A stretch of 64,000 nucleotides of DNA from Agelaius tricolor (GCA_023055355.1 JALJCS010000010.1:22707001-22771000), one strand, 5' to 3'; shown: positions 1 through 12,672, numbered from the stretch's first letter. A program made the numbers and translations. The notes: generated by a model from the letters alone, not told the origin.

Positions 1-190
1 TTTACTTTTCACATTTATTCTGGTAATAATGTGTTGAAAAGCTCATCAGCCTCTGAAGGAAGGCAACATTTTTTCTCATGCACATAATCATTAAACTGAC
101 AAATAGGCACAGCACCATACAGTTATCAGTATTAGCACTGCAGACCCTTCACTATTAAAACTCTTTGCAGCAGAGGACTAAGTGCATAAA

Positions 191-218
191 GGGGGTGTGT
201 GGGGAGGGGGGGAATGGG
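191..218 (+). other. Canonical G-quadruplex motif
   Basis: Four G-runs of 5, 4, 7 and 3 guanines are separated by loops of 5, 1 and 3 bases, which satisfies the standard G3+N1-7 rule. The motif lies on the plus strand in otherwise AT-rich DNA. If the minus-strand frame at 443-799 were a real terminal exon, the motif would lie in its 3' untranslated region on the template strand. Folding in the cell is not shown by sequence alone. Confidence 0.6.
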
Positions 219-442
219 AGGAAACAACCAAGTTTGAAATCCTTCCCTTCCTTCCCTTTTCTGTCAAAGAAGTCACCTCAAATCAATTCATACTGAAATT
301 CTTCCTTCCTGTACAAAGGCAAGATAACTGAGTGCATTTGATTCTGTAAAAAATTAATGATCTTATTTGCTTTTTCTTTATGGTTTAGACTAAAATGCTT
401 TTCTCTTTTTCCTTTACTTTTTTCATTCATGTTCATAAGATC

Positions 443-799
443 TTAAAGCTGATGGATGAGTATAACTGGCTGCTGCAGGCTGCTTTCAAAATCCGTCACC
501 AGCTCTGCCAGTGAAACAAGCGGGGTAGAGGGGAAGGTTTCTGAATTAGCTTGCTGAAAATCAACTTGGGTAAAATAACCACTTTGCAGCTCCTCTGCCA
601 TCTTCTCTCTTCTTCTTTTTCCATGCCACCAGGATAGGAAATGGAGACCCCAAGGTTCCCCTGTGTTGTCACTGCCATTCCCCCGCGCAGCCTGCGCGGG
701 ACCTGCGGGGTTTGTGCTGTGATGCTCCCGACAACTCTTCCCTGCTTCTGCCAGTGCACTACTCTGGATCCAGAGGTCTCTATACACTGCAAATAGCAT
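443..799 (-). other. Uncertain open frame, possible terminal exon
   Basis: A 118-codon minus-strand frame ends at a stop near 443. A possible splice acceptor (TTTGCAG) occurs near the start of the frame, and an AATAAA sits about 425 bases downstream of the stop, at 14-19 on the minus strand. The translated tail has a basic stretch (GKRRREK) followed by an acidic, Ser/Thr-rich segment. I recognise no domain. The polypyrimidine tract is weak, and a second overlapping frame (496-870) is also open, which is typical of chance. Most likely this is not a gene; it is listed because it is the only frame with any exon-like context. Confidence 0.12.
682..700. repeat. Perfect GC-rich inverted repeat (8-bp arms, 3-base loop)
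   Basis: The arms CCCGCGCA and TGCGCGGG are exact reverse complements around a GCC loop. With the following CCTGCGGGG, this makes a small CpG-dense patch of about 40 bp in a region otherwise poor in CpG. It is far too short to be a CpG island. It may be a chance hairpin or the remains of a GC-rich element. Confidence 0.6.
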
Positions 800-2513
800 G
801 GCAACACTGCCAAAACATATAGTTTAGAAGCACTAAAAATCTCTTTGAATAAAGAAGGAAATGATAGCAAATTTAAGCTGCTCAGGAAAACAGCAGCACG
901 ATAAATAATGTATGGAAATTGGATGTTTCCTTAAGAGATGGAGGAAGGAACTCTGAAGCTTTTATTGAGCAGTTAATGCCTTCTCTACTTATCTTTGGAG
1001 TTTTTAAACCTTATGGCAGTCAGACACTTTAAAATTGAAGAATTTAATCTCTTCTGCTGTGAAAAAGGGGGGCCCAAAATGGGATTTGATCTTAAGTTCC
1101 AGGATGTTGGTTTAATTTTTCAGAATTTGATGTTTTCTTTTGGTTTGTTTTCTTGGTATCATTTTACTATGGGTCCACAAAGAGGGAGGTAAAACTCAAG
1201 ACATATGCCTGGGCAAAACTCTGACATATATGTATCTTTCACAGGCTTTTTTTTGCCTTGGAAAGGCCAGATTTCCTGTAAGATAAAAATTACTGTGCTT
1301 CCAAGTTTGCTGGTGATAAGGCAGGTGAAGCAAAGTTCAGCATTTCTAGGAATCACATCTTGGGCTAGTATTTTTAATGTAAGACCTCTGTTCATTGTGA
1401 TGACCTTGGACTTTTAGATACTCAACTTTCTGTTCCAGTCCTTTGAGGTACATAATGAATGATTAAGTGTAGAAAATCCACATGGTTTATATATTTTGGT
1501 AGCATTATCAAATCTTATATCAAAGATTATTTAATCAAATAACCTAAATTATTAGGTCAAACCACTGAAATACTGTGCTAAACTTCTCAGTTTGGATCAG
1601 ATCCTCTGAAAAGCTTAGAGTATTTAATGCATGACTTTATTTTGGATGCATGACTAGAAAAAATGCTTGCAGTGGATTCCAGGAGGACTAGATTTCAGGA
1701 ATGGAAGATAGGGTTTCTTTTGGTACTTCCAATTGCTCTTCATTGCAGCCTGTCAGAGTCACTACTGGATGAACCCTCTGGGAGGGAATGGAGGAGCTTC
1801 AACATTTTGAGTTATTTAAAAGCAATCCCTTTAAGCAAAAGTCATTGGGTCTAATGAGGTACTAAAGCAACATATTATAGATGCAAAAGACCAGATGTAA
1901 CTGAAAACTCTCACACCTCTTTTTCTCATAGTCTGAGTTGCATTAAATGGAGTTGAGGAGAGCAGCAAAATCAAAGGCATGGCCTCAGATGAGGGTTTGG
2001 ATCACTCATGCCCAGACAGAACACACAGTTTGGAATTATGTTTTCATCTAGGAAAATGAGTTGTCTGAAAATTAATATTGTGCTGGATATGTCATCTAGC
2101 AATTATACAGTCTTTTATGTTTTCAAATCAAGAGATGACTATTTGCTATTCTTAACCTTTCTGAAATTTTTTTGGGGGGGAAAGCAAGTGAAAGCCATTT
2201 TCCTCAAATTATATGCTCACACAGCAAATTAAAAAAGCAAAGGAATCATTCAATGAATGTCATACTGTGGTTGGCTATGTCAGAAATTCTTCTATTCAAA
2301 AATTATATATAGCAGCTCCCTTCCCCAAACCCATCTGGGGTTAAAGAGCTTTCAGAGATTCCAAACTCTAATTTATTGTGCTATGTAACCAAGGATCTCG
2401 TGAATTATTATACCTTGTAGGATTTGCTACGGTGTAATCTTCTTGCTAAAAGATGTTTTGGGTTTTTTTTATGTCTCTCACTAAGCACTACTCAGAATGC
2501 AACTTGCTCATTA

Positions 2514-2537
2514 ACAAAAAAAAAAAAGAAAGAAAAA
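2514..2537 (+). repeat. A-rich simple tract
   Basis: A run of about 12 adenines followed by AAAG/AAAAAC units. It could be low-complexity DNA or the tail of an unidentified retroposed sequence. I see no retroposed gene upstream of it. Confidence 0.7.
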
Positions 2538-2983
2538 CAGAAGAACAAACACCACCTCACATCCCAAACATACACAAAGCAAAGAGCCAAAATAACCCTG
2601 TGCTGAACCCTAGTCTATTTGCAGTGACAAATTAGAGCTGATTAATAAGATATGATTATCTTTCATACTTTCCACCTACAGTGTCAATGATGGCATGCAA
2701 AGCTTTTTCTGACTGGAAAGAGCCTTCCCTCTGAAAGTATATTGAGATATTTAATTTGGAAGGATGGTGGTGTAATCAGTTACCTATCAAAATGAAATAA
2801 ATGGAAGTGACATTGTGCCTGAACTCTGATATCTTTCTAATGATAAAAGTATTTATGGCTGTATTTTCAGAATTACACCATTCGTAAAATTTCCATTTGG
2901 GAAATCATTTGTTGGAAGGATATCGAAAATTGAAGCTGTAAAGGGACAAGAAAATTACAGCTCATATGTCAAAAAAAAGTACC

Positions 2984-3058
2984 TGTTTTGGGGTTTTTGT
3001 TGTTTGTTTTTTGGGGTTTTTTGGGGGTTTTTTTGTTTGTTTTTGTTGGAGTTTTTTG
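2984..3058 (+). repeat. T/G-rich simple tract with GGGG runs
   Basis: About 75 bases made almost only of T and G, with three runs of four or five guanines separated by T-rich spacers, plus TTTG units. It lacks a fourth G-run of three or more within loop distance, so it is not a canonical G-quadruplex. It resembles the other T/G tracts in this window (3988, 12456 and others). Confidence 0.75.
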
Positions 3059-3059
3059 G

Positions 3060-6000
3060 TAACAGTGGGATATTATTACCTTTTCTGTGTCATTTTTGGA
3101 CCAAGAAATATGTCTCTAAACATATTTAGATATTGAGTTAGCTTTGGGAAAATCCCTGTGGTTGAAAAGTGCAGAGGAATTATCAGCTCAGCTGATGGAA
3201 TTGTAAGTGTCCTAATCACTGGTCCCTGAAGCTGGAGATGTGATGAATCCTCTCCTGTGACAACATTTTTTCTTTGGTATTGAACATATCATCCTCACAG
3301 GTGAAGAAAAGATGAGAGAAATTTCCTCAGCAGAGTATAGCTTGCCTCACAAGAAAGAAAGGTATAGCCCAGAGAACTCCGCGTGTTGATTAGGAAAATA
3401 TTCTGCTTGATCAGTAAGTAATTTTTGATTACTGAAAAATTAATGCCTGGAGAAGATCTGAGGGCTTCAGTGTAATAAACACTTGTGGCAGAAATATGTA
3501 AAAACCTCTTCTAAGTTAACTAAGTGCCAAGACTCCTACCCTTGCTAGCAGAATCTATAGGATCTGAGCTATAGACTTGCCCACATTTTAAAGCACAGCA
3601 GAAATATTCTTAAAACAACTGCTTGAGAGGTTGTTTTTTGTTGTTTTTCCCCTTGCAAACGTGTGAGACAAAATGCTCTGTGACTATTTGAAATGGGAAG
3701 TAATGAGCTTGATGAAGCTCGAGCAGTGACTCTGCAGAGCTGATGAGCACAAATGAGCTCTAACTCAGTGCAGATCTCAAAACTGCCACAGATGCCAAGG
3801 AAGGGGCAGGAATAATAAAAGCAGATTTCCATGAGTTTTGTTCTGGTGAACAACTTTTGGAGTCCCAAGTAAGTCTTGAGCTCTAATTAAATATTTTTCA
3901 GCTTACGGGCTATTTGCAACATTTGTTTTCCTTTCCAGCTATCAACTAATGACATTTGAATTCACAGTGCAGTTTTAAGGGATTGGGATTTTTTATGTTT
4001 TTTTTGTTTGTTTGTTTGTTTTTGGTTTTTTTCCTTGTGAATTAATTACAGAGTCTTGTTCCTTTAACTGGTTGCTGCTTATTTTCATGTCTAACTCCTG
4101 CTGTCAAATCTGGTTGATAAAGGCCAAAGAGCTAAAACAATGTTCAGAGAAGCATATGCACAGACAGTATTGGTAACATTTTCTGAGGAAACAAGTGCTT
4201 CTGGTTCCTGGATCCCTTGACCACCAGATGCCCAAGAATCCTTTAGTTCTTAATGCAGCATGGCAGAGCAGAGCAGAGGGATGGAGCTGGGGTCAAATTG
4301 CCAGCCTGTGAAATTAATTTCCTTCTTTTATTTCCTTTCAAAAAAAGAAAGTAGTGTGATTGGAATGGAGAATTGAGATGGTCAAAACTATTCACAACAG
4401 TAGGAGTTCAAAATAGGGCAAACACACTGAAAACATTATTGCAAATGTTTACTTTCCTCCTCCAAATGCTGTCATATCACACTTCTTTCCTGGAAAATGA
4501 AGAGGCAACACTGTAGAGTATTTTTGTCCGTGAGTGGGTATTATAACCTGATTTCTCTTGTGATTGTAGTTTACTGACTAAAAGTTTATACCGATTCCCA
4601 GGTACCAAATGTTTTACTGGGTCACCAGCTGGGTTTGCAGTTTTATAAGCTGTCCTGTTGCCAGGCTGCTCTCAGTGGATACAGCAGTTCTGGGCAGGAT
4701 GAGGTTATAAGGATGAAATAGAGAAAAGAAGTAACCAGCAGAGGAGTGGAGCAAGGCAGAGGCACCGGGGATTGGGACAGGTGGTTAAGTGGAAGGCACT
4801 GGTTTTGTGGAAAGCATTTATACAGTGCTCTGCACCCTGAGGTTTCCCTGAACCCAAACAATGTAACAATGTAGGATTGTGGATTCAGCTGGATGGTCAC
4901 CCTCCTGTAATGCTGAATATTCCTATTATTCCTTCCTTCTATCTGTTTGCCTGGTAGATAAGTTTCCTCTGTGTAATACCAGCATGTGACATTATTTCTT
5001 GAGCTGAATATCTTTGTACTTTCTTTTGCTCCTTCACAGGACTCTTTGTTATTTCTCTCTTGAGGGGTGTTGCAGCTTCTCTTAAATTTAAATTATCTGT
5101 GAATTTAAATAACATGAAGTTTGTTACTTCTGGAATGTAAATTATTACATTAAACAATCCAGCCAGATCCTTTCAATTTTCTGCATTGCATTATACTAAA
5201 GCATGGTGGTAATTAGTTAATGAACCCTTCTAATGAACCTTTCATTCTTAGACCAGATCTGTAAATTAGCATCAGTACAGAGCACTGCACATTAGCTTGG
5301 CTCAGTCTCTGCTTAGTCAGAGAGGGCAAAATGCAAACAGTAGATCACTGAGTCTGCTGAATCCATGTAAGGGATTACTTGAAGAAAATAACATCCTTGA
5401 TTCAGAGACCACACTCCATCTCACCACAGATAAAAGAAAAAGGCATCAATTTGTATTTGCTTTAGATTTCACCAGATTTAGCCACAAATTAGATTCCTAC
5501 AAACAAGGGAGGATGATGGGCACAACTTTATTCTATTTATTTTCTCATTTTGCCTTTGAAACTCCTCTTCCTTTCATCAATACAAAGAACAGGCAGGCAC
5601 ATCAAATTAAGGATCTGGAATGGGAGGATCAAACAAATCTTATCAGGCTGCAGGAGAGAAGAAAAATTGTTTGCAATGTCCAGTTGTCCATGACATAGTC
5701 TCTCCTGCTCAATGGTAAAGGGTCAGCTAAAGGCTCTGGAAGAATATGGGTGTCTGCTCTAGCAAATAAGCAGAAGTTCAGCTTTTTAGGAGCTTTGACC
5801 TCACAGCAGTCTTGTGCCACTGGGGATCTAAGACACAAAGAGATGAGTGATTATTCTATGGTTACAGCAGGTAGAAGACCCCTCACCACTGGTTCTCTGC
5901 ATCTCCTTCTTTATTAACTAATCCATATCTAATTGTGGACATCAAATATGTCCCATTTTCTTCATGAAAGGAGAAATACACTGATTAGCTTTCTGAAACA

Positions 6001-6306
6001 TGTGGCTGTTTACAGGTGTGGGACACCTTTGTTTCTTATAGCTTGAGCTAAGATGAAGTAATTTTCAGGATTTTGTACTTTATTGAAAAGAGTTCTATTG
6101 TTGATTCCTTTAGAAGCAGCTGGTACTATCCATTTTTAAAGAAAAATAATGAGGTTGCCCATTCACTTTCATCTATAAAAAGAATATATTTGCACTCAGT
6201 CTTTTATGTTTATATTTTAACGTAAATATTGCAAATATATAATGTGCCGAACTTTTCTATGCTACATTTTGATGTTCTGTCTACAACTTCAAAGCGTTCA
6301 TTTCTT
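3060..6306. other. AT-rich non-coding DNA
   Basis: No recognisable exon or transposon. The longest open frame, 133 codons at 5297-5698 on the plus strand, has no domain, no signal peptide and no visible splice context, and I regard it as chance. The only low-complexity element is the T/G tract near 3988-4032. Confidence 0.5.
3988..4032 (+). repeat. TTTG-rich simple tract
   Basis: T-rich sequence containing four consecutive TTTG units. It is the same texture as the tracts at 2984 and 12456. Confidence 0.75.
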
Positions 6307-6344
6307 GAATTCTTTGTAAAGAAAGGAATTCTTTGTAAAGAAAG
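6307..6344 (+). repeat. Perfect 19-bp direct tandem duplication
   Basis: The unit GAATTCTTTGTAAAGAAAG is present twice, back to back, without a mismatch. Within each unit, TTCTTTGTAAAGAA is itself a perfect inverted repeat (TTCTTT / AAAGAA around GT). Perfect identity suggests a recent replication-slippage or template-switch event. Confidence 0.85.
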
Positions 6345-7150
6345 CAGTGTATGGTAAGAGGCTATAATCTGTTTGCATAAGTGGCTCATGGTCTGTTGTA
6401 GGGACGCACAGGATGTGATGTGTGTGTAATGTTACTTAGTCACACTGGCAGGGAGAGCTGAAATGCGCTGGATCTGTCTGAGAAGGCCATCTCGTTCTGT
6501 GACCCCTGCAAGAATGGTCTCTCTTTGTCCAGAATGATTTTAAGAAATCCTAGGGGAATGTTGACAGTGATTTTTTAAAACTGTGCTATGAAGCTTGGCT
6601 TTCTAGTTACATCTTATGAAATAAGAGAGAACAGTTTGGGGAAATTACACAGACACCTCTGTGCCCCTTTCTAGATGAAATGTGGTTGTCTTTGTTTTTA
6701 TTGAAAATTCCAACTGATCTTGTAAAATTTCTCTATAAAAATCAGCAAGAGCCAAGAAATTGCATTACTGGTCATGGTGAATGAAACTGAAGACTCATTT
6801 TTTTCTGTATTTAAGTCCCAGGCACACCATATCTCTGCTTTGTAGCTTGGTGTTTCTCCAGTGACTTCTGGTGAGCACCCAATTGTTTGCACACCAAGAT
6901 TCTCATTGCAATAAACAACTAAACCCTTATGAACATGCTCTAAGTTTTCTTAGACCAGCTGAGATAACTCTGACAAAAAAAGACTGAATCTGTTTATTGT
7001 CAAAAGATGTCTAAGTAGAATAATTTAACTGAAATAAGATCAATTATGTTAAAAGGTCTATTGCTCACTAGGGGATCTCAGAGTCCCAAAGTACAATGAA
7101 ATGTGTAGATTGAACTTCAGAAGTGTTTCCCTTCAACGTACATTTTTCAA

Positions 7151-7166
7151 TTTTTTTTTTTTTTTT
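7151..7166 (+). repeat. Poly-T run
   Basis: Sixteen consecutive thymines, a mononucleotide microsatellite likely to vary in length between individuals. Confidence 0.8.
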
Positions 7167-8224
7167 GTCTGCTTAATTGCTTCCTCTGTATTTCTGCTCT
7201 GTGGGAGAGTTAGAGAGTGATTCTGAAACAGGAGTATGTCATATTTATTCTGTAGGCATTAAGAGTTCTAATTACTCCCTGATGATTCTCATACACAAAG
7301 CATTATATTTATGATGCTTTTTCTTAAATGATTAAACATGTATTGGTTAAATGTTTGCTAAATATAAGGGCATCACATCCTTGATGCTGCTTCCCAGTAG
7401 GAAAATAAGAATGAGGAAATAGTAGGTAGCTGTTACAGGAAAGTCTTTCCCAATAGACAGTAGCTATTTATCAGAAAGGTACAAGCTGTCCTGTTTTAAA
7501 AATATATATCTAATTATAATACATATTTTTTAATATGAGGCTCCATCTAAATTGTTTTGTTTCTGTTGTTGTTTGTGATTTTTCCTGTTTCATATCTGTT
7601 CTGTCTGCTCTTCATCACATGAATGAAACCTTTTGAGGTTTGACTTTGTAAAAGACATCTCAGGTAACTCATTAGACTCACTTCTTTGTTTCCAAATTGA
7701 CAACAACATTGCTTTTAGGAGTTCTTGCCTTCAGCATGCTGGAGATCAAATGGAGTGTGTGCAAAGCAAACCAAACTGAAGGACACAGAGGGGAAGTTAA
7801 GCAGGGAGAAGCCCTGAGTGGCTGCCCTGGGAACGTAGGCCTTGTAGAAGTTGTCGCTGCATTTCCATTTTGTTTGGGACCTGTCCTTGCCTGCTCCTTT
7901 TTCTCCCTTCTTCCTTATTTGATATTGACTCTTGGGATTCCCTTTATCTAATTTGTTCTTACCTTAATTGACATTATTTCCCTTATCCCTTAGCAGCTCT
8001 TGCCAACTCCTCCTTCTCCTTTTTGCACAGAGGCTGCACATTGAGATTGCTGGTGTTGCCCTGTTCCACAGCATTTTCAGCATTTTCAGCTACTTATTTC
8101 CTGTTTGTAAGCTGCCATCAGTGGGAGGGCTGACCCTGGCATCTGATGCAAAATTCTGCACCTGCACATCAGCTCCCATCCTCTGTTCAGAACATGGTTG
8201 CCAATAGCCTTGAATGATACTCTG

Positions 8225-8238
8225 AGTGTGTGTGTGTG
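8225..8238 (+). repeat. (GT)n microsatellite
   Basis: Seven GT units in a row (bases 8225-8238). Confidence 0.75.
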
Positions 8239-9521
8239 CCAGCACAAGAGATACAGTGGGGAGAGCTGGTAGAAAAGCATGCAGGATCATGCTTGTTAGA
8301 AGCATTGTCAGTGGGGAGACGGGCACAAACTGCTCAGGCAAGCCCTTATTCCAGCTCTTAAACAGTTTGTTGAATCTCTCTCTCCATCCTTGGCTGGTTT
8401 GTCACATTCTGAATTTTCCATAACTTCTTCCGTGCTCTCAGTGTGAAATATATGCACATCCTAAAATGATGTTACTTTAATCTTAATGCAAATAAGGAAG
8501 AAATGATGTATGCCACTGCCATCATTATATCTCTTTCATCAAACTGATACCTTTTAAGAAAAACAAAACACAGAGGCAGCAACATAAATTACTTTGGTAG
8601 TGCGTAAACTAGGTGAGCTAAAATAACCATGATCATCATGGATATTTGATCTTTCCAGTAGAACATGTCAAAACAAAAGGGACAAAATGCTTAAGGTGTA
8701 GATACATTACAACGTGTAATGAGGATGGAGTGAAGTTTTGAGCCCCACATGTACTTAAGACTTGTAGGTTTTGTAGACCAAGCAAAAAATGCTTTGAATA
8801 ATGCTGTCCTTCTTGGTGTAGTGTAGAGAGGCATTCCAAAGATGTATGTCCATGGGGGAATAAAGTGAAGTTCTGTGGGCAGGAAGTACAGGTTGACCAT
8901 GGCACTTAGGCTGCAGGGAGCTGTGGCTGGCTGGGGAAGCAGCTCACTCCTTGCAGCAGGAACCAGGTAAACACCACTGTTCTGAGATATCACATTTCAC
9001 TCCTCCACTCATTGACCAGGTCTTGAGAGCTGAACATCACCAAGAAATTATTTTTCAGTGCGGCGTGATTGGTAAATTTAGCAAACCTTAAATGTGTAAC
9101 TCTTTGTATGTCAGGAGCAGGCTGTGTGTGGTGCTGCAGATAAAAAGACAGGATGAAATGGATTTCTTCAAAGCATTTTTGTTTCCTGGGCCTAGTGCAC
9201 CGGATAACATGTAAATTCAGAGCAGCTGCACCGAATCCAGGGCTGGATGGCATTTACTCTGCTGTGGCTGAGATCAAAGTGAGTCTGGAAGATGTATGCA
9301 TTTTAGTGCCTGTAACTTTATGTATTATGCACACAAACCGACAGCTCCTGAGCTCAGTTCCTGCTGTTAAGTGCCTTCCTCACAACCTGCAAAGGCAGAT
9401 TCTTTAATTAACCTTTAAATGATAATTATTTCACTGGCAGTGCACCAACCTAGAATCAAATTCAGTTCATCCTGTATTAGGCTTGTCTCTGGAAGATATG
9501 TTAGATTAGCTGGAGTACCTT

Positions 9522-9545
9522 GGTGAAGCTGAAGACTGCTTCACC
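9522..9545. repeat. Short perfect hairpin
   Basis: GGTGAAGC and GCTTCACC are exact reverse complements separated by eight bases. The stem does not extend outward, so it is too short to be a microRNA precursor. It is probably incidental. Confidence 0.5.
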
Positions 9546-12455
9546 TACCTGGTTTTTATCCTGGTGGATCTGTGGGCAAATAGAATAAGAATGGGGAGAT
9601 ATATGGGGCAAGGTAGATGATTTGATTTTCTGAGAACATTACAGAGTGGAAAAAGGTCCAGTGCAGTAAGGAGTCCTTGGGGAAGCAACTTGAAAATGTA
9701 CTGGGATGTCCAAAGGAAAACTGTCCACCTTTGTGACTTTGGAAATTACTTAAATTTGTGAATTTGGAAATTACCTTACTGTGAGAAGCATTGCTGTGCA
9801 GATAGGGAAAGACTTGCTATGATATTTGAGAGATATACATGCACTAAATAATTGATACAACCTTCTGTCACATTGGTGAGCTGAGCACGGAGCTGTTCTG
9901 TTGCACGGCTGGTTCTCCTGCCTGGCCTGTTGGGGCTACAGGGAGCAATAGGTGAATTCCTCTCAAAGCAAAGGAGGTAGATGATTTCCCAGGCATTTAT
10001 CATGTTTAATTTCTGACCATCCCCTCATTTTTTGCTGAGTTTTATGCAATAAGTCCCTATATCTTGATAGTTGTGTGCAATCATTTATTTGTGTACAAGG
10101 AAGGCAGATGTTGCCTCCTTTAGGCCTCCCATAGTGTAGTGTCCATAAAAGCTATGGTAGAATTGTCTTCCCCAGCCTGGGATAGAGATGCCTTTGAAGA
10201 GGAAGCATGTCTAAACTATTCACTGCAGAGCCATCATTTTAGGGAAAGCTGATGATGTCAGGACAAGCAGCCTTCTCTTTTCCCCACAACTTGCATGTTT
10301 CCTCCAAGTTTACAGGAAGAAACCACCATGAAACAAAAGAACAGAAAGGGTGGGTGAACCATCTTCTGCTTAGGGCTTTTTTTTTCAATCTAATTGGAAA
10401 TCTCCCTGAAAGTCATGGTACTGCCTTTTGTTATTTAAGTCCAAAATGTCCCAAGAAGCTTGATGCTCCCATCTTCACCTTTTTGATTCTGTCAGCAGCA
10501 CGTCTCTGGAGGTGTGCTTTGCTCTTCACTAAAGCCACATTGTGGCTGTGCACATAATTCACTAGTTCCCATTTATTCCCATGTGCTCATCAGCAAGTCT
10601 CTCATCTGAATGACTGGAATATATTGCTGTCTCCAGGCTAGTAAAGTAAGAATAAATGGATGAGACCACATTCCTTATCTCCAGACTGCAGAAACTTTTG
10701 TCAATCCACAAGATAGACTGGGCAGAGGCAGAATGCATACAAGATCATTTGGGGTCATGGTACAATGATTAGATTCCTGCAGCCTGTGTTACTGTAGATT
10801 AGTACTCTGACTCCCTGGAGGAAAAACAAATTTGAAATTCTGCACTGCAGCCAGATGCCAGGCAGGCCATCATAAACAGAGTGTGAATCAGGGAAAAACT
10901 CACGTCCTTTTTAAGGTACTGAGATCTTTTGCCAGCAAACTCTAATCTTGGTCCTAAAAGGAGAGCTCAGTTCAGCTTGCAGTGCTGTACTCAAATGGGA
11001 TATTTCTGGCTGCTTGCATGGGTCACAGCTGTGGTTTGGTGAGCTTTAGGGGTGGTGCTTTTTTCTTGAAAGAGGGAGAGAGGTCAGAAATGTACAAAAG
11101 CTCTGACAGAATGTTTCCAAAAGCCTTGTGGTAAGACCTAGACAGAACTGACCAGGGAATACCTTTGGGTCATTGACTCAGTCATGATATACACTGAGCA
11201 CATGTGACAGACCACAATATCAGAATCAGGTACAATGTACTGCTTAGAAACAAATGAGTCCTGGGCATGGGACAGGCAAGGGAGATGGTCTTTATTCAGC
11301 TCTGGCAAAGGGAAGTTTTCCAGTTTTCGGATGTCTGGCTGTGGTTTCATAACATGCACAGCAAAGGGCATTCTCCAAGTGAAAGCTGATGTTCATTTCT
11401 GGTCTGTGCATTTTCTCCTGGGACAGGGATTTATCAGTGTTCCTCTCTCACCTGACTTTTGCAGAACAGACTTTTGCTTTGGATATGGTTTGGCTTATAG
11501 AGAAAAAGGGCTTAATCCTGATTTAGAGGCAGCCCCTTAGAGTGCTTGAGAGCAAGTACTTTTGTCCAAAATCTTGGCATCATATCATGAGTGAAGTTCA
11601 GATTTCTCTAGACACATTACGTACCTTCCATAGAGAAATACTGTTGTGGGAAGCTGAATTTCTAATACAAGCATCAAACAGGGAAGTATAATTAAGCCTC
11701 ATATCATAAGAAGAAAAAAATAATTCTCTTAACAGGGCACAAACCCAAACAACTCCCCGATCCTTCCTTTTTATGTGGCAAAAGAAAGAGAAACATTTCA
11801 TCCTGCCAAAAAACAGAAAACAGCAACAAAAAAGGTGTTAGTAAATGTGATCTTATTCCAGCAATGTCCAACCTAAGAGAACAATTTGTGCTTCTGCCAG
11901 TAGATACTGCAATTGGATACTATTTTGTGGCAGCAGAATTGTTGTAACTGCTGTGAAGGCACAGCGTGCTGCTAAAAACCTGGCAACTTTTATGAATGCC
12001 ATTTATATTACTGTAGGCTTTCTATAAACACTGGCAATAAAAAGCTAAACTGTTTTAGGAATAAGATGCAGATATTAAAGATGAGCTTTTCTGCAATAGT
12101 AATGCCTTTTGGCAAGTGTGCTGACATTTAAAGAAAAAATAAAAATAATAAAAGTATTTCTTAGAGATACAGACTTTGTAACTACAGCCTCGACAGCAAG
12201 CAGAACCCCTTCCCCAAGACAGAGCAGCAGCTGCAGAAATTAACAGAATTAGTTTTATTGCTAATCTTGCAAGACCATGGGGACAGAGCACTGCTCCCAG
12301 GTAGCAAAGGCATTTATTTTATAGATGAATATTCACAGGGGAAGGAGCAAGTTTTTTTGGCTGCCGTCTATTGCATGGCTCCACTAGGTAGAGCACAGCT
12401 TTACAGATATTTATTTTGACCCATTTGAACTCATATATTAAGAGTTTAAGACTAG

Positions 12456-12500
12456 TTTGTTTGTTTGGTTTTGGTTTTTGTTTGGATTTTTGTTTTGGGG
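12456..12500 (+). repeat. T/G-rich simple tract
   Basis: About 45 bases of TTTG and TTTGG units, continuing the recurring T/G-tract theme of the window. Confidence 0.7.
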
Positions 12501-12636
12501 TATTTTTTCAGCTGTCACATTCTAGGGTTTTCCTTTGGGTCAGTGGACTTTCCAATGAAGACCTTGGAACACTTATTTATGGGCATTGCTGTAACAGGCC
12601 ATCCTCATGGCGCAGATATATATTGAGAATTAAATA

Positions 12637-12655
12637 TGCATATATATATATATAG
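12637..12655. repeat. (TA)n microsatellite
   Basis: A run of TA/AT units with further short ATATAT blocks on both sides, at about 12616-12625 and 12661-12669. Confidence 0.75.
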
Positions 12656-12672
12656 ACACAGATATATATTTG

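Larger units (their letters stand above)
1..2510. other. AT-rich non-coding DNA
   Basis: Apart from the G-quadruplex motif, the GC hairpin and the doubtful minus-strand frame, this stretch shows no transposon family I recognise and no convincing exon. Open frames other than the 118- and 124-codon pair at its left end are under 80 codons. Confidence 0.5.
6345..12455. other. AT-rich non-coding DNA
   Basis: Six kilobases without a convincing gene. It contains a T16 run at 7151-7166, a short (GT)n at 8225-8238 and a small perfect hairpin at 9522-9545. Open frames reach at most about 100 codons and overlap each other on both strands, as chance frames do. I see no CR1 or LTR match. Confidence 0.5.

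Noticed and set aside
5297..5698. 133-codon plus-strand frame
   Set aside because: No domain, no signal or membrane segment, and length within chance expectation for a 64-kb window.
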